This document shows, in pieces, positions 1-7,572 of a stretch of DNA of 64,000 nucleotides. A program made the position numbers and the translations under genes. Source of the DNA: JBBECE01 sp040881985. Its GTDB lineage: Bacteria > Pseudomonadota > Alphaproteobacteria > Rhizobiales > Devosiaceae. The stretch is from NCBI GenBank assembly GCA_040881985.1, contig JBBECE010000016.1, forward strand, positions 54,950-118,949, in the 5' to 3' direction. Under the pieces are notes generated by a model. It ran no database searches and had not been told where the DNA came from. It saw nothing but the letters and a program-made list of their open reading frames with translations. Each line of letters opens with the position of its first letter. Within the stretch, counting starts at the first letter, position 1.

Positions 1-142
1 CCAGATTGAACAGGCTCGACTTGCCAGCGCCGTTGGCCCCGATAATACCCAAGGCTTCGCCCTCGGCGACCGACAGGTTTACCCCATCGGCCGCCGCGAT
101 TGCCCCAAAGCGTTTTGAGACGCCGGAAAGTTCGAGCAGCAT
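1..142 (-). CDS. ABC transporter ATP-binding protein, LivG/LivF type (5' part only)
   Basis: Only the first 47 codons are in the window; the gene runs off the left edge. The start is ATG at 142-140. The visible protein begins MLLELSGVSKRFGAIAAADG and reaches a Walker A motif (GANGAGKSS) near residue 40. 'ANGAGK' in that spacing is typical of the ATPases of branched-chain amino acid (HAAT) importers, which energise uptake at the inner face of the membrane. It starts 9 bp after the stop of the binding-protein gene upstream, so the two should be co-transcribed. Whether it is LivG or LivF cannot be decided from this part. Confidence 0.85.
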   Translation of the reverse strand, partial: MLLELSGVSKRFGAIAAADGVNLSVAEGEALGIIGANGAGKSSLFNL

Positions 143-151
143 GGGCGCCTT

Positions 152-1492
152 CTAGTAGGCGAGGGCCTCCATCGTTCCGCCGGCCGGGATTTCGGGCGCG
201 TGGCTGTTGTCGACGACGACGAGGTCGAAAGTGCCGTCGTCTTTCCTGCGCCACTGCCCGCCGACGAGCGGGGTCTTGCAGACGTTGGCGCCGATCGGCC
301 CGAGAGGAGTGTCGGTGCCCCATTTGACCTTGCCGGTCAGCGTATCAAGGTTGGTCGCCCTGATGCTCTCGAGGACCGCCCCGGGATCGGATGCGTCGGC
401 CGAGCGCTTGAGGACGTCGAGGGCGACTTCGAACAGCGAGTAGATGAATCCGATCGGCTGCGTCCACGGCCGCCCGGTCGCCGCGGTGAACCCGGCGGCC
501 ACGTCCTGCCCGTTCGAGCCGTCGAGCGAGGATGTGAACGGATGGTTGGGCGTCCACCACACCTCGGACGACAGATTGTGCCCTAGCGGTCCCAGCGCTT
601 CCACCGACGACGGAAACAGGATGGCCTTGGCCACCGTCACCGCCTTGGGGTTGTAGCCCTGCTGGTTGGCCTGGGTCCAAAAGGTGGTGAAATCGGGCGG
701 GATGATCACGCCCGTGACGATCTCGGCATTCGCCGCCTTGAAGGCGTTGATTTGCGCCGAGAAATCGTCCTGCAGGTTCTGGTAGCGGCCTGGGTCGACG
801 ACCGTGAAGCCGCCCGTGGCCTTGAGGCCCGGCGCGATGCCGACATTGATGTCGCCCCAGGCGTTGCCGTCGCCGTCGTTGGGGAACAGCCCACCGACCT
901 GCTTGTTGGTGTCGAGCTGGCTCCACATCGCCGCGAACACGGCGATGATGTCCTCGAGGCCCCAGAAATAGTGATAGGTGAACTCGAATGGCGTCCAGCT
1001 CGCCGGATCGCCCGGATTTCCCTGCCTTCCGATATACCAGGGCTGCCAAGGCGCCATGGTTGAGACGCACGGCATCTCCTCGATTTCGCACTGGGTCGAA
1101 ACCGGGTTGGTGGTTTCGGGCGTCGAGGCGACGACGATCAGGCTCACCCCGTCATCGACGATCAGATCGCGGGTCACATCCGCGGCGAGATTGGGATTGG
1201 ACTGGCTGTCACGCACCAAGATCTCGACCGGCATGGTGCCGCCGGCTGTCTCGATGCCCGCTCCGATCAATTGGGTCATGGTGCTGACGATGAAATTGTC
1301 GGCTTCGGCGAACGCCGCCAACGGTCCCGATTGCGGTGACACATAGCCGATTTTGATCGCCGATTGGGCGCGTATCGCCGGGGCGGCAAGCGAGCCAATG
1401 GTCACCGCGGCGGCAGCGCCGGCCCCGGTTTGCAGCAGGCGGCGGCGGTTGATGCCGCCTTTTTGTGAAGGTCCTTTGATCAGGTCGGTCAT
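152..1492 (-). CDS. Periplasmic substrate-binding protein of a branched-chain amino acid (HAAT)-type ABC importer
   Basis: 446 residues. A twin-arginine-like export signal is visible: RRR at 16-18, then a hydrophobic alanine-rich stretch, with likely cleavage after 'AIRA' near residue 42. The mature protein opens with IKIGYVSPQSGPLAAF, the usual first strand of the Peripla_BP_6 (LivK/aliphatic amidase regulator) fold. I chose the ATG at 1492 rather than the one at 1498 because the AGGGAGG ribosome site touches the upstream ATG but lies 6 bases before the downstream one. HAAT binding proteins take many ligands besides amino acids, including aromatic acids. The adjacent maleylacetate reductase makes an aromatic-derived ligand plausible, but this is inference. 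Confidence 0.9.
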   Translation of the reverse strand: MTDLIKGPSQKGGINRRRLLQTGAGAAAAVTIGSLAAPAIRAQSAIKIGYVSPQSGPLAAFAEADNFIVSTMTQLIGAGIETAGGTMPVEILVRDSQSNPNLAADVTRDLIVDDGVSLIVVASTPETTNPVSTQCEIEEMPCVSTMAPWQPWYIGRQGNPGDPASWTPFEFTYHYFWGLEDIIAVFAAMWSQLDTNKQVGGLFPNDGDGNAWGDINVGIAPGLKATGGFTVVDPGRYQNLQDDFSAQINAFKAANAEIVTGVIIPPDFTTFWTQANQQGYNPKAVTVAKAILFPSSVEALGPLGHNLSSEVWWTPNHPFTSSLDGSNGQDVAAGFTAATGRPWTQPIGFIYSLFEVALDVLKRSADASDPGAVLESIRATNLDTLTGKVKWGTDTPLGPIGANVCKTPLVGGQWRRKDDGTFDLVVVDNSHAPEIPAGGTMEALAY

Positions 1493-1519
1493 TTGCATCC
1501 TCCCTTGAGAAAAATAGTG

Positions 1520-2590
1520 TCAGTTGCGCGGACGGGGCGGCGGACGGCCTTCAAACGCGTCCTCCAGCATGGCTACAATGTGCTCGCGTACGAGCGGTCT
1601 TGGGTTCCAATAGGGATTTTGAAGAATGAGATCGGCGGCGCGCCCGATCGCCGCCTTTGCCATGCCGAGGTCCCCGAGCCGGGTTGGCGCGCCGAGCGAA
1701 GCGGCGAGGTCATATAGCCCGCGCGCCGCCGACGGCGCGCCGAGACATTGGGCGACCGGTGCAAGCAAGTCGCGGACGATCGCCTCATTGTAGGCGGTGG
1801 TGTGCGGCAGCATCACGGCGTGGGTCTCGGCATGCGGCAAATCGAAACTGCCGCCGAGCGTGTGGCAAACCTTGTGGTGGAGCGCCATTTCGACCGCCCC
1901 GAGACATGTCCCGCAAGCCCAGGCACCGTAAAGCGCGTCGCTGCGCGCCATCAGATCCTCCGGATTGCGGACGATCCGGGGCAGCGCGCCGGCCAGCGCC
2001 CTGATGCCTTCGAGCGCCAGAATTGAAATCAGCGGATTGCGGTCGCGGGCGTAGCGGGCCTCGACGGCGTGGGCGATGGCGTTCAGGCCCGAGGTCACGG
2101 AGAGTCCGACGGGCAGGGACGCAGTCAATTCGACGTCGTAGAGAATGGTTTCGGGCAGAACTTTCGAGGTGCGTTGGGTGGTCTTCCTGCCGCCTTCCGT
2201 CTGACCGATAATGGAGGTCGCCTCGGAGCCGGCATAGGTCGTGGGCAGCACGATTTGCGGCAGGTCCGAGCGCAAGGCGATCGCCTTGCCGAGCCCGGTC
2301 GTCGAACCGCCGCCGACCGGGACAAGCCCGTCGACCGCCGCCGCGCGCACCTTTTCGAGCGCCTTCTCGGTCACCTCGACCGGGGTATGCATGGCGGCCG
2401 AGGCCAAAACGCCGGCGCTCTTGCCGCCCAGAAGCGCCGACAATTCCCCGGCCATCGCCGCCTGCTCGGGGGTCGACAACACCATCACCCTCGTCAGCCC
2501 GAGCCGGTCGACCTCCTGCGGCAAGGACGTGCGCGTGCCGAATCCGAACACGACTCGCTGCGGCAACGCTTCGTACACAAAGGCTTCCAT
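1520..2590 (-). CDS. Maleylacetate reductase (iron-containing alcohol dehydrogenase family)
   Basis: 356 residues, the usual length of maleylacetate reductases, which reduce maleylacetate to 3-oxoadipate with NAD(P)H in the lower pathway for resorcinol, hydroxyquinol or chlorocatechols. Recognisable parts are the N-terminal FVYEALPQRVVFGFG, the dinucleotide-binding GGGSTTGLGKAIAL near residue 94, LPTTYAGSEAT, and the histidine-rich metal region ALHHKVCHTLGG...LPHAETHAVMLPH. The gene lies 27 bp upstream of the importer's binding-protein start on the same strand, so they form an operon. No ring-cleavage dioxygenase is in the window; it may lie to the left or elsewhere. Confidence 0.88.
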   Translation of the reverse strand: MEAFVYEALPQRVVFGFGTRTSLPQEVDRLGLTRVMVLSTPEQAAMAGELSALLGGKSAGVLASAAMHTPVEVTEKALEKVRAAAVDGLVPVGGGSTTGLGKAIALRSDLPQIVLPTTYAGSEATSIIGQTEGGRKTTQRTSKVLPETILYDVELTASLPVGLSVTSGLNAIAHAVEARYARDRNPLISILALEGIRALAGALPRIVRNPEDLMARSDALYGAWACGTCLGAVEMALHHKVCHTLGGSFDLPHAETHAVMLPHTTAYNEAIVRDLLAPVAQCLGAPSAARGLYDLAASLGAPTRLGDLGMAKAAIGRAADLILQNPYWNPRPLVREHIVAMLEDAFEGRPPPRPRN

Positions 2591-2715
2591 CAGTCAGCGC
2601 CGCCCTCTGCCGGCGGCTCGCGCAAGCCCGCTCATGCGGCAAGCAATAGCGCGGATGCGTCGGCTTTCCCTGCACAAAACCATCAGGGCAGGACTGCCGA
2701 CTGCCCTTGACGCGC

Positions 2716-3624
2716 CTAGTTCTGGCGGGCGCGGCGGTAGGCGGCGGGCGTTGTCATGTAGTTGCGGCGGAACAGGCGCGTCAGATGTTCCTGGTGCGAG
2801 AAGCCGCATTCAAAGGCGATCTGGGCGATCGGCGTGTGCGAATTCGCCAACAGGCTGCGGGCCAACTCGAGTCTGAGACCGACAAGATACCGGTGCGGCG
2901 GCAGATTCAAATCGTTGCGGAACTGCCGCGCGAAGTGGCTCGCCGAACAGTTCATCGCCTCGGCGATGTCATCGAGGCTGATGGAGGCGGCCAGATGCTC
3001 GCGCATATAATCGATACCGCGGGCGGTCAACGCGCTGACGCGACCGCCGCTTGCAGCGGATGGCCGGGTGGTAACCTGCCGGCCGGCGTGGGCGCGCACC
3101 AGGTGCGACGCGATGGTGCGCGACAGATAGTCGACGTAAAGTCCGCTCGCCGGGTGATCGTCGAACAGCGCCAGGTTCATCGCCTCGAGCAGCCGCTTGA
3201 GCGTCCGGTCGTCATCCAGAAACTGGGCGGGAATCTCGACCTCGGCCGGATCGCCCGGGACAATATCGGCGGCAATCTCCTCGATCACCGCGCGCCGGAT
3301 GTAAACATGCAAGGTGTTGAGCACACCGGAGAGGCGCACGCCGAAATCCATGCCGCCGGGAACAAGATGGATGCCGCCCGCCGGCACCAGGTGCCGGGCT
3401 GGCGCCTTCGCGCGCATCCGGTCGATGGTGACCGGTCCGTCGAGATGCAGCACCAGAAGCTGGTCCGGAACAGCGCTGAAATAGCCCTCGTACGGCAGTT
3501 CCTTCTGCGCCGACGCGTAGGCCGAAATCCAGCCTCGCCGGTCCGAGCTGGCCCGGATTTCGTTCTCCGGGCGCCAGAGAATGCCGTGTGTCTCCCGGAC
3601 GCCGAACGGCGCACCCAAGGGCAT
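2716..3624 (-). CDS. AraC-family transcriptional regulator
   Basis: 302 residues from the ATG at 3624, which has a GGGAGGG ribosome site a few bases upstream; a TTG at 3663 would add 13 residues but lacks such a site. The last ~100 residues form the two helix-turn-helix AraC domain: SLDDIAEAMNCSASHFARQF in the first half and PIAQIAFECGFSHQEHLTRL in the second. The N-terminal ~200 residues are the less conserved sensing part. It lies 125 bp upstream of the maleylacetate reductase on the same strand and is divergent from the flavoprotein operon at 4057, so either could be its target. Confidence 0.9.
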   Translation of the reverse strand: MPLGAPFGVRETHGILWRPENEIRASSDRRGWISAYASAQKELPYEGYFSAVPDQLLVLHLDGPVTIDRMRAKAPARHLVPAGGIHLVPGGMDFGVRLSGVLNTLHVYIRRAVIEEIAADIVPGDPAEVEIPAQFLDDDRTLKRLLEAMNLALFDDHPASGLYVDYLSRTIASHLVRAHAGRQVTTRPSAASGGRVSALTARGIDYMREHLAASISLDDIAEAMNCSASHFARQFRNDLNLPPHRYLVGLRLELARSLLANSHTPIAQIAFECGFSHQEHLTRLFRRNYMTTPAAYRRARQN

Positions 3625-4056
3625 CTTCCCTCCCTCGCCGACGTTGCGGCGCTCTTTGCCCAAAACTTATGCGCCTTGGCGCGCCACGGCAAGCTGCGCC
3701 CGCCGACGGCGTGCGCACGGGCGCCTGGAGCCGACGTTGCGAGTTCCGGTGCACGGGGAGTCTCACAGTTGTGTTATCCGTCTTGACCAGCCCAGCCTTG
3801 GAACAGGACATGGATTGAGGGAGCAGAAACAAAGGATTCCGCAGATCAATGTGGGTCGCAGGCGAAAGGGGGCGGCTGCGCGTCGAAGTGACATCGCAAT
3901 GTGCAAATGAGTGCAGTCCGCGACGGCCGGGCGGCGCCGCTAAACCGAGCGCCAAAATTCCGCAAGAATGTGCAGGACGCCGATGGCGGCGGGCGAGACT
4001 ATCCATGATCGCGAAATCAAACGGCGCCGGGCCAGGTTCCGGGGCAGGGTAATTTG
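3625..4056. promoter_or_regulatory. Divergent intergenic region between the AraC regulator and the flavoprotein operon
   Basis: About 430 bases separate the divergent starts at 3624 (minus) and 4057 (plus). I see no convincing gene here. The region must carry the promoters for both directions and is the natural place for AraC-protein binding sites. I could not pick out a consensus -35/-10 pair with confidence. Confidence 0.5.
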
Positions 4057-5706
4057 ATGACAAGAGTTGCTCGACGCTCTCCCATTCCGTCCAACGCGGT
4101 GGACTTTGACGCCGAAACCGACATCGTCGTCGTCGGCGGCGGCGGCATCGGTCTGGCGTCCGCGTTGTTCTCGAGATGGCTCGGCAATCAAGTTGTCCTG
4201 CTCGAGAAGGCCGACAAGCTCGGCGGGACAACGGCGAAGGCGGCGTTCTGGTACTGGGTGCCCAACAACCAGCCGATGCGAGCGCTCGGCCTAAAGGACG
4301 ACCGGGACGGATGTATCCGCTACATGGCACGCCTGTCGCGACCGGAAGCCTTCGACGCGGACGATCCCCGGTTCGGCCTCGACCGGTGGGAATACGACGC
4401 CTGCGCGGCGATCTACGACAACGCGTCCGTTGCGAGCGAACTCTTGGCCGAGAAAGGGGCCCTCGAATACCGCCATTGCGCGTCAGTCTCCGACTACTGG
4501 GCCGAACTCCCCGAGGATGGGGCGCCGACCGGCCGGGTGCTGTTGCCCAAAGAGGCGCGCGAATCCATGTCGGACGGCGGCGAGGTGGCCATTCGCACGA
4601 TGAGCGCGGCGGCCGAGCGCGCAGGCGTCGACTTGCGCACGGGCCATCGCGTGCAGCGCGTCATCATGGACGCCACCCACCGCGTCGTCGGCGTTGAGGC
4701 CGATGCAGGGGACGGCAAGAGCCTGAGACTAAAGGCACGAAAGGCCGTAATATTCGCTTCGGGCGGGTTCACTCACGATGAGGAGATGCGCAAGAATTAC
4801 CTCAGCGCGCCGGTGCTCGGGGGCTGCGCGGCACTGACCAACGAAGGAGATTTCGTCCTTATCGGGTCAGCAGCCGGCGCGGCCTTGCGCAACATGAACT
4901 ACTCGTGGATGTGTCCGATCGTCCTGGAAAAGGCCCTGAACAAGGACCCGGCGCTGATCGGCACATTTTCGCCTTCCGGCGACTCGATGATCTACGTTGA
5001 CAAGACCGGCAAGCGCGTCACCAACGAGAAGCTCGCTTACAACGAGTCCGCTCAGGCCTTCTTCAAGTGGGACCCGGCAAAGTCGGAGTATCCCAATCTG
5101 GTGCTGGTCGCTATCTGGGACCAGCGCAGCCAGGAACATTCGGCCGGCGATGAGTACGGCCGATTCATCGTGCCGCCAGGCTCCGACAATGCGCATGTCA
5201 TCAAGGGTTCGAACCTTCAGGAACTCGCCGACCGCGTGCGCGATCGCGTTGCCAAATATTCCCGCCGCATCGGCGGGTTGAGGATAGCCGAAGATTTTGC
5301 CGCCAACCTGCAGACGACGATACGGCGGTTCAATAAGTTCGCCAAGACCGGCAAGGACCTCGATTTCCATCGCGGCGAGCGGTCGGTCGAGTTGCTGTTC
5401 AACGGCAGCACCGCGCCCACGCCGGTCGGACCCAATCCCACGATGTTTCCCATTGACGACAACGGCCCATACTTCGCGGCCCTGCTGACGGGTGGCAATC
5501 TCGACACCAAGGGCGGGCCGGCGACCAATGCCGACGGTCAGATTCTGAGCGGGATCGGCGAGCCGATTCCCGGCCTGTACGGCGTCGGAAATTGCGTCGC
5601 TTCGGCTTCGGCCCGCGCCTATTGGGCCGGCGGAGCAACGCTTGGCCCGTTCCTGGCGTTCGCCTATCTTGCCGCCAACCGGGCGAATATGGAACCGATG
5701 GGTTGA
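4057..5706 (+). CDS. FAD-dependent oxidoreductase of the 3-ketosteroid dehydrogenase / fumarate reductase flavoprotein family
   Basis: 549 residues. The N-terminal FAD-binding motif is DIVVVGGGGIGLASALFSR (residues 22-40), followed by LLEKADKLGGTTAKAA. The C-terminal GLYGVGNCVASASARAYW and GGATLGPFLAFAYLAA is the second FAD contact region typical of 3-ketosteroid-delta1-dehydrogenases and related FAD_binding_2 enzymes. Such enzymes introduce or reduce a double bond next to a carbonyl. ATG at 4057 is preferred over the in-frame TTG at 4054. It heads a run with a SnoaL-fold protein and a ribose-type importer, which suggests that the imported compound is dehydrogenated in the cytoplasm. The true substrate (steroid, terpenoid, cyclic polyol) is not readable from sequence. 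Confidence 0.82.
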   Translation: MTRVARRSPIPSNAVDFDAETDIVVVGGGGIGLASALFSRWLGNQVVLLEKADKLGGTTAKAAFWYWVPNNQPMRALGLKDDRDGCIRYMARLSRPEAFDADDPRFGLDRWEYDACAAIYDNASVASELLAEKGALEYRHCASVSDYWAELPEDGAPTGRVLLPKEARESMSDGGEVAIRTMSAAAERAGVDLRTGHRVQRVIMDATHRVVGVEADAGDGKSLRLKARKAVIFASGGFTHDEEMRKNYLSAPVLGGCAALTNEGDFVLIGSAAGAALRNMNYSWMCPIVLEKALNKDPALIGTFSPSGDSMIYVDKTGKRVTNEKLAYNESAQAFFKWDPAKSEYPNLVLVAIWDQRSQEHSAGDEYGRFIVPPGSDNAHVIKGSNLQELADRVRDRVAKYSRRIGGLRIAEDFAANLQTTIRRFNKFAKTGKDLDFHRGERSVELLFNGSTAPTPVGPNPTMFPIDDNGPYFAALLTGGNLDTKGGPATNADGQILSGIGEPIPGLYGVGNCVASASARAYWAGGATLGPFLAFAYLAANRANMEPMG

Positions 5707-5774
5707 ACGGCAAGCCGGAATCCGAAACCGGACGGCGATATTGGAACTCGAGTACCGATGAGGAGGAGCTGAAG

Positions 5775-6242
5775 GTGGCCTTGACGAAACAGACAATGAC
5801 CGACGAGCAGCGCAAGTCGGTGGCCGTGGAATATTTGAAAGCGTTCGACAGAGGTGGCGTCACGTCCACCGGCGGGTCAATTTTGGACCTGTTTTCAGAC
5901 GACGCCCAAGTGTATTTTCCCAAGTGGGGGATCGCCCGGGGCAAGGAACAAATCGGCAAGATGTTCGGTGACGTGGGAAGCACGCTAAAATCGATCGTGC
6001 ATCACTATTCTCATTTCAACTGGGTGTTTTCCGGTTCCGATGTGGTAGTTTGCGAGGGTACCAGCCACGGCGAGCACAATGACGGGCCATGGCGGGCAGA
6101 CGTTCCCGAATGGGGGGCGGGGCGTTGGTGCGACGTATTCGAAATCCGCGATTGGAAGATCGAGCGCTGCTTCATCTATCTCGATCCGGATTACGCAGGC
6201 AAAGACACCGGTCGTTATCCGTGGATCAAGGGCAAAAAATAA
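5775..6242 (+). CDS. SnoaL-like / NTF2-fold protein
   Basis: 155 residues from a GTG at 5775, 6 bases after an AGGAGGAG ribosome site at 5761-5768, the best-supported start in an open frame that extends further upstream. The body (TDEQRKSVAVEYLKAFDRGG..., LDLFSDDAQVYFPKWGIARG, then a tryptophan-rich C-terminal half) has the alpha+beta cone pattern of SnoaL/ketosteroid-isomerase-like proteins, which are small isomerases, hydratases or cyclases acting on ring ketones. It sits 68 bp after the flavoprotein gene and 52 bp before the binding-protein gene, so it probably acts on the same imported compound. No catalytic residue can be assigned. Confidence 0.7.
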   Translation: MALTKQTMTDEQRKSVAVEYLKAFDRGGVTSTGGSILDLFSDDAQVYFPKWGIARGKEQIGKMFGDVGSTLKSIVHHYSHFNWVFSGSDVVVCEGTSHGEHNDGPWRADVPEWGAGRWCDVFEIRDWKIERCFIYLDPDYAGKDTGRYPWIKGKK

Positions 6243-6294
6243 ACCCGTCGCTGCAAGTCAATGCCGGCGGAATGTCTTCTAAAGGGAGGAAATA

Positions 6295-7488
6295 ATGAAC
6301 AAGACCACGAACTTTCTACGCAGATTGGCACTGCCCGGATTGGCAGCCGCCTTCCTCATGGCGTCACCCACGGTTTCAACGGCGGCTGACGTAGACGAGC
6401 TTTTGCTCAAGGCGTTGGGGACCACCGAAAATGTCGGCCCAGTGGTTGCCGAATCGTTCAGGCGCGCGGCCCTGGGTCTGACGGACGAACAGCGCGAACT
6501 GGCGCTGCAATGCTGGAGGGATTCGGTGTGCGACACCGGCCAGGAAGGTATCAGCGTGGCGCTTGCTGACGGCTTCGGGGAAAACGTCTGGCGTCAGGTC
6601 ACCAAGATGGAGTTCATCGTCGAGGCGCTGACCTATCCGAACATCGCCAGAATCATTTACACCTCGGCACGCAGCGATCCCACCAAGGCGATCTCAGACT
6701 TGCGCAGTCTGATCGTCCAGCAAGTTGACGTGATCGTGATTTTCGCCGATCACGGCACCGCTCTGCTGCCGACGATCCAGGAGGCAACCGAGTCCGGTGC
6801 CATCGTGGTGCTGCACAACGGCACCTATGTTGGCGGCGAACCCGGCACGGACTTCGTGGCGACCGTTTCCGAGGATCTGTGCGATCTCGGCACCGGCATG
6901 ATTCAGGCCGTCGCCGAGAACACCGGCAAGACGGATAACATCGGTATTGTCGAACTCGGTGGCACGCCCGGCAACGGACTGAGCGCGGGCTGGCAGGCAT
7001 GCTCGGACGAGGAGATCGCCAAGCACGCCGGCATGTATCTGATCGGCAAGGCGGACACCAGCTGGACTCAAGAGGGAGCTTTCCAGGCGATGTCCGGCTT
7101 CCTCGCCCAGGATGTTAGCGTTGACGGCGTGGTCTACGAATATGCCGACGGCTTCCGTGGCGGACTTCGTGCCTATGAAGAAGCCGGCAAGGCGCCGAAT
7201 GTGGTAGTGGCGCTGCGCACCGACGAACAGGGCCTGTTCTGCGACTGGGAACGGATCAACAATCCGGACTTCAAAATCTTTTTCGCCTCGGGCCATAACT
7301 TCCAGTCTGGCGTCGCGCTTACCGCCGGCATGATGAAGCTGGCCGGCGAGGAAGTTCCAACGGTCGTGGGCATCCCCTTCAGGTTCCGGCAGGTCGAGCG
7401 GGGCATGTGCAACATGGCGCTTCCCCTGGACGCTTCGGTATCGACCAGGCTCGACGACGAAATGCTGACGGCGATGTTTGCCAACTAA
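6295..7488 (+). CDS. Periplasmic solute-binding protein, ribose/sugar (Peripla_BP_4) type
   Basis: 397 residues with a Sec signal peptide: MNKTTNFLRR, then a hydrophobic core, with cleavage near STA|ADV around residue 30. An AAGGGAGG ribosome site precedes ATG 6295. Segments such as SDLRSLIVQQVDVIVIFADHG and DFVATVSEDLCDLGTGMIQA fit the two-lobed RbsB-type periplasmic binding fold, although the protein is longer and more divergent than RbsB (about 300 residues). The ATPase/permease genes follow directly, so it is the receptor of that importer. The association with a ring-ketone-type flavoprotein suggests a ligand that is not a simple sugar; this is inference. Confidence 0.8.
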   Translation: MNKTTNFLRRLALPGLAAAFLMASPTVSTAADVDELLLKALGTTENVGPVVAESFRRAALGLTDEQRELALQCWRDSVCDTGQEGISVALADGFGENVWRQVTKMEFIVEALTYPNIARIIYTSARSDPTKAISDLRSLIVQQVDVIVIFADHGTALLPTIQEATESGAIVVLHNGTYVGGEPGTDFVATVSEDLCDLGTGMIQAVAENTGKTDNIGIVELGGTPGNGLSAGWQACSDEEIAKHAGMYLIGKADTSWTQEGAFQAMSGFLAQDVSVDGVVYEYADGFRGGLRAYEEAGKAPNVVVALRTDEQGLFCDWERINNPDFKIFFASGHNFQSGVALTAGMMKLAGEEVPTVVGIPFRFRQVERGMCNMALPLDASVSTRLDDEMLTAMFAN

Positions 7489-7515
7489 GTCTCGTTCAGT
7501 CGTCTGTGATACTCA

Positions 7516-7544
7516 GCGGGCGCGGAACTTGTTTCCGCGCCCGC
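7516..7544 (+). promoter_or_regulatory. Intercistronic hairpin between binding-protein and ATPase genes
   Basis: Positions 7516-7527 (GCGGGCGCGGAA) pair perfectly over 12 bases with 7533-7544, leaving a 5-base loop. There is no T-run, so it is not a classical terminator. It lies 28 bases after the binding-protein stop and 29 before the ATPase start. Such hairpins often protect the upstream message and give more binding protein than ATPase. Confidence 0.6.
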
Positions 7545-7572
7545 CCTGAACCCGGACCCGGGAGCCGGTTCG

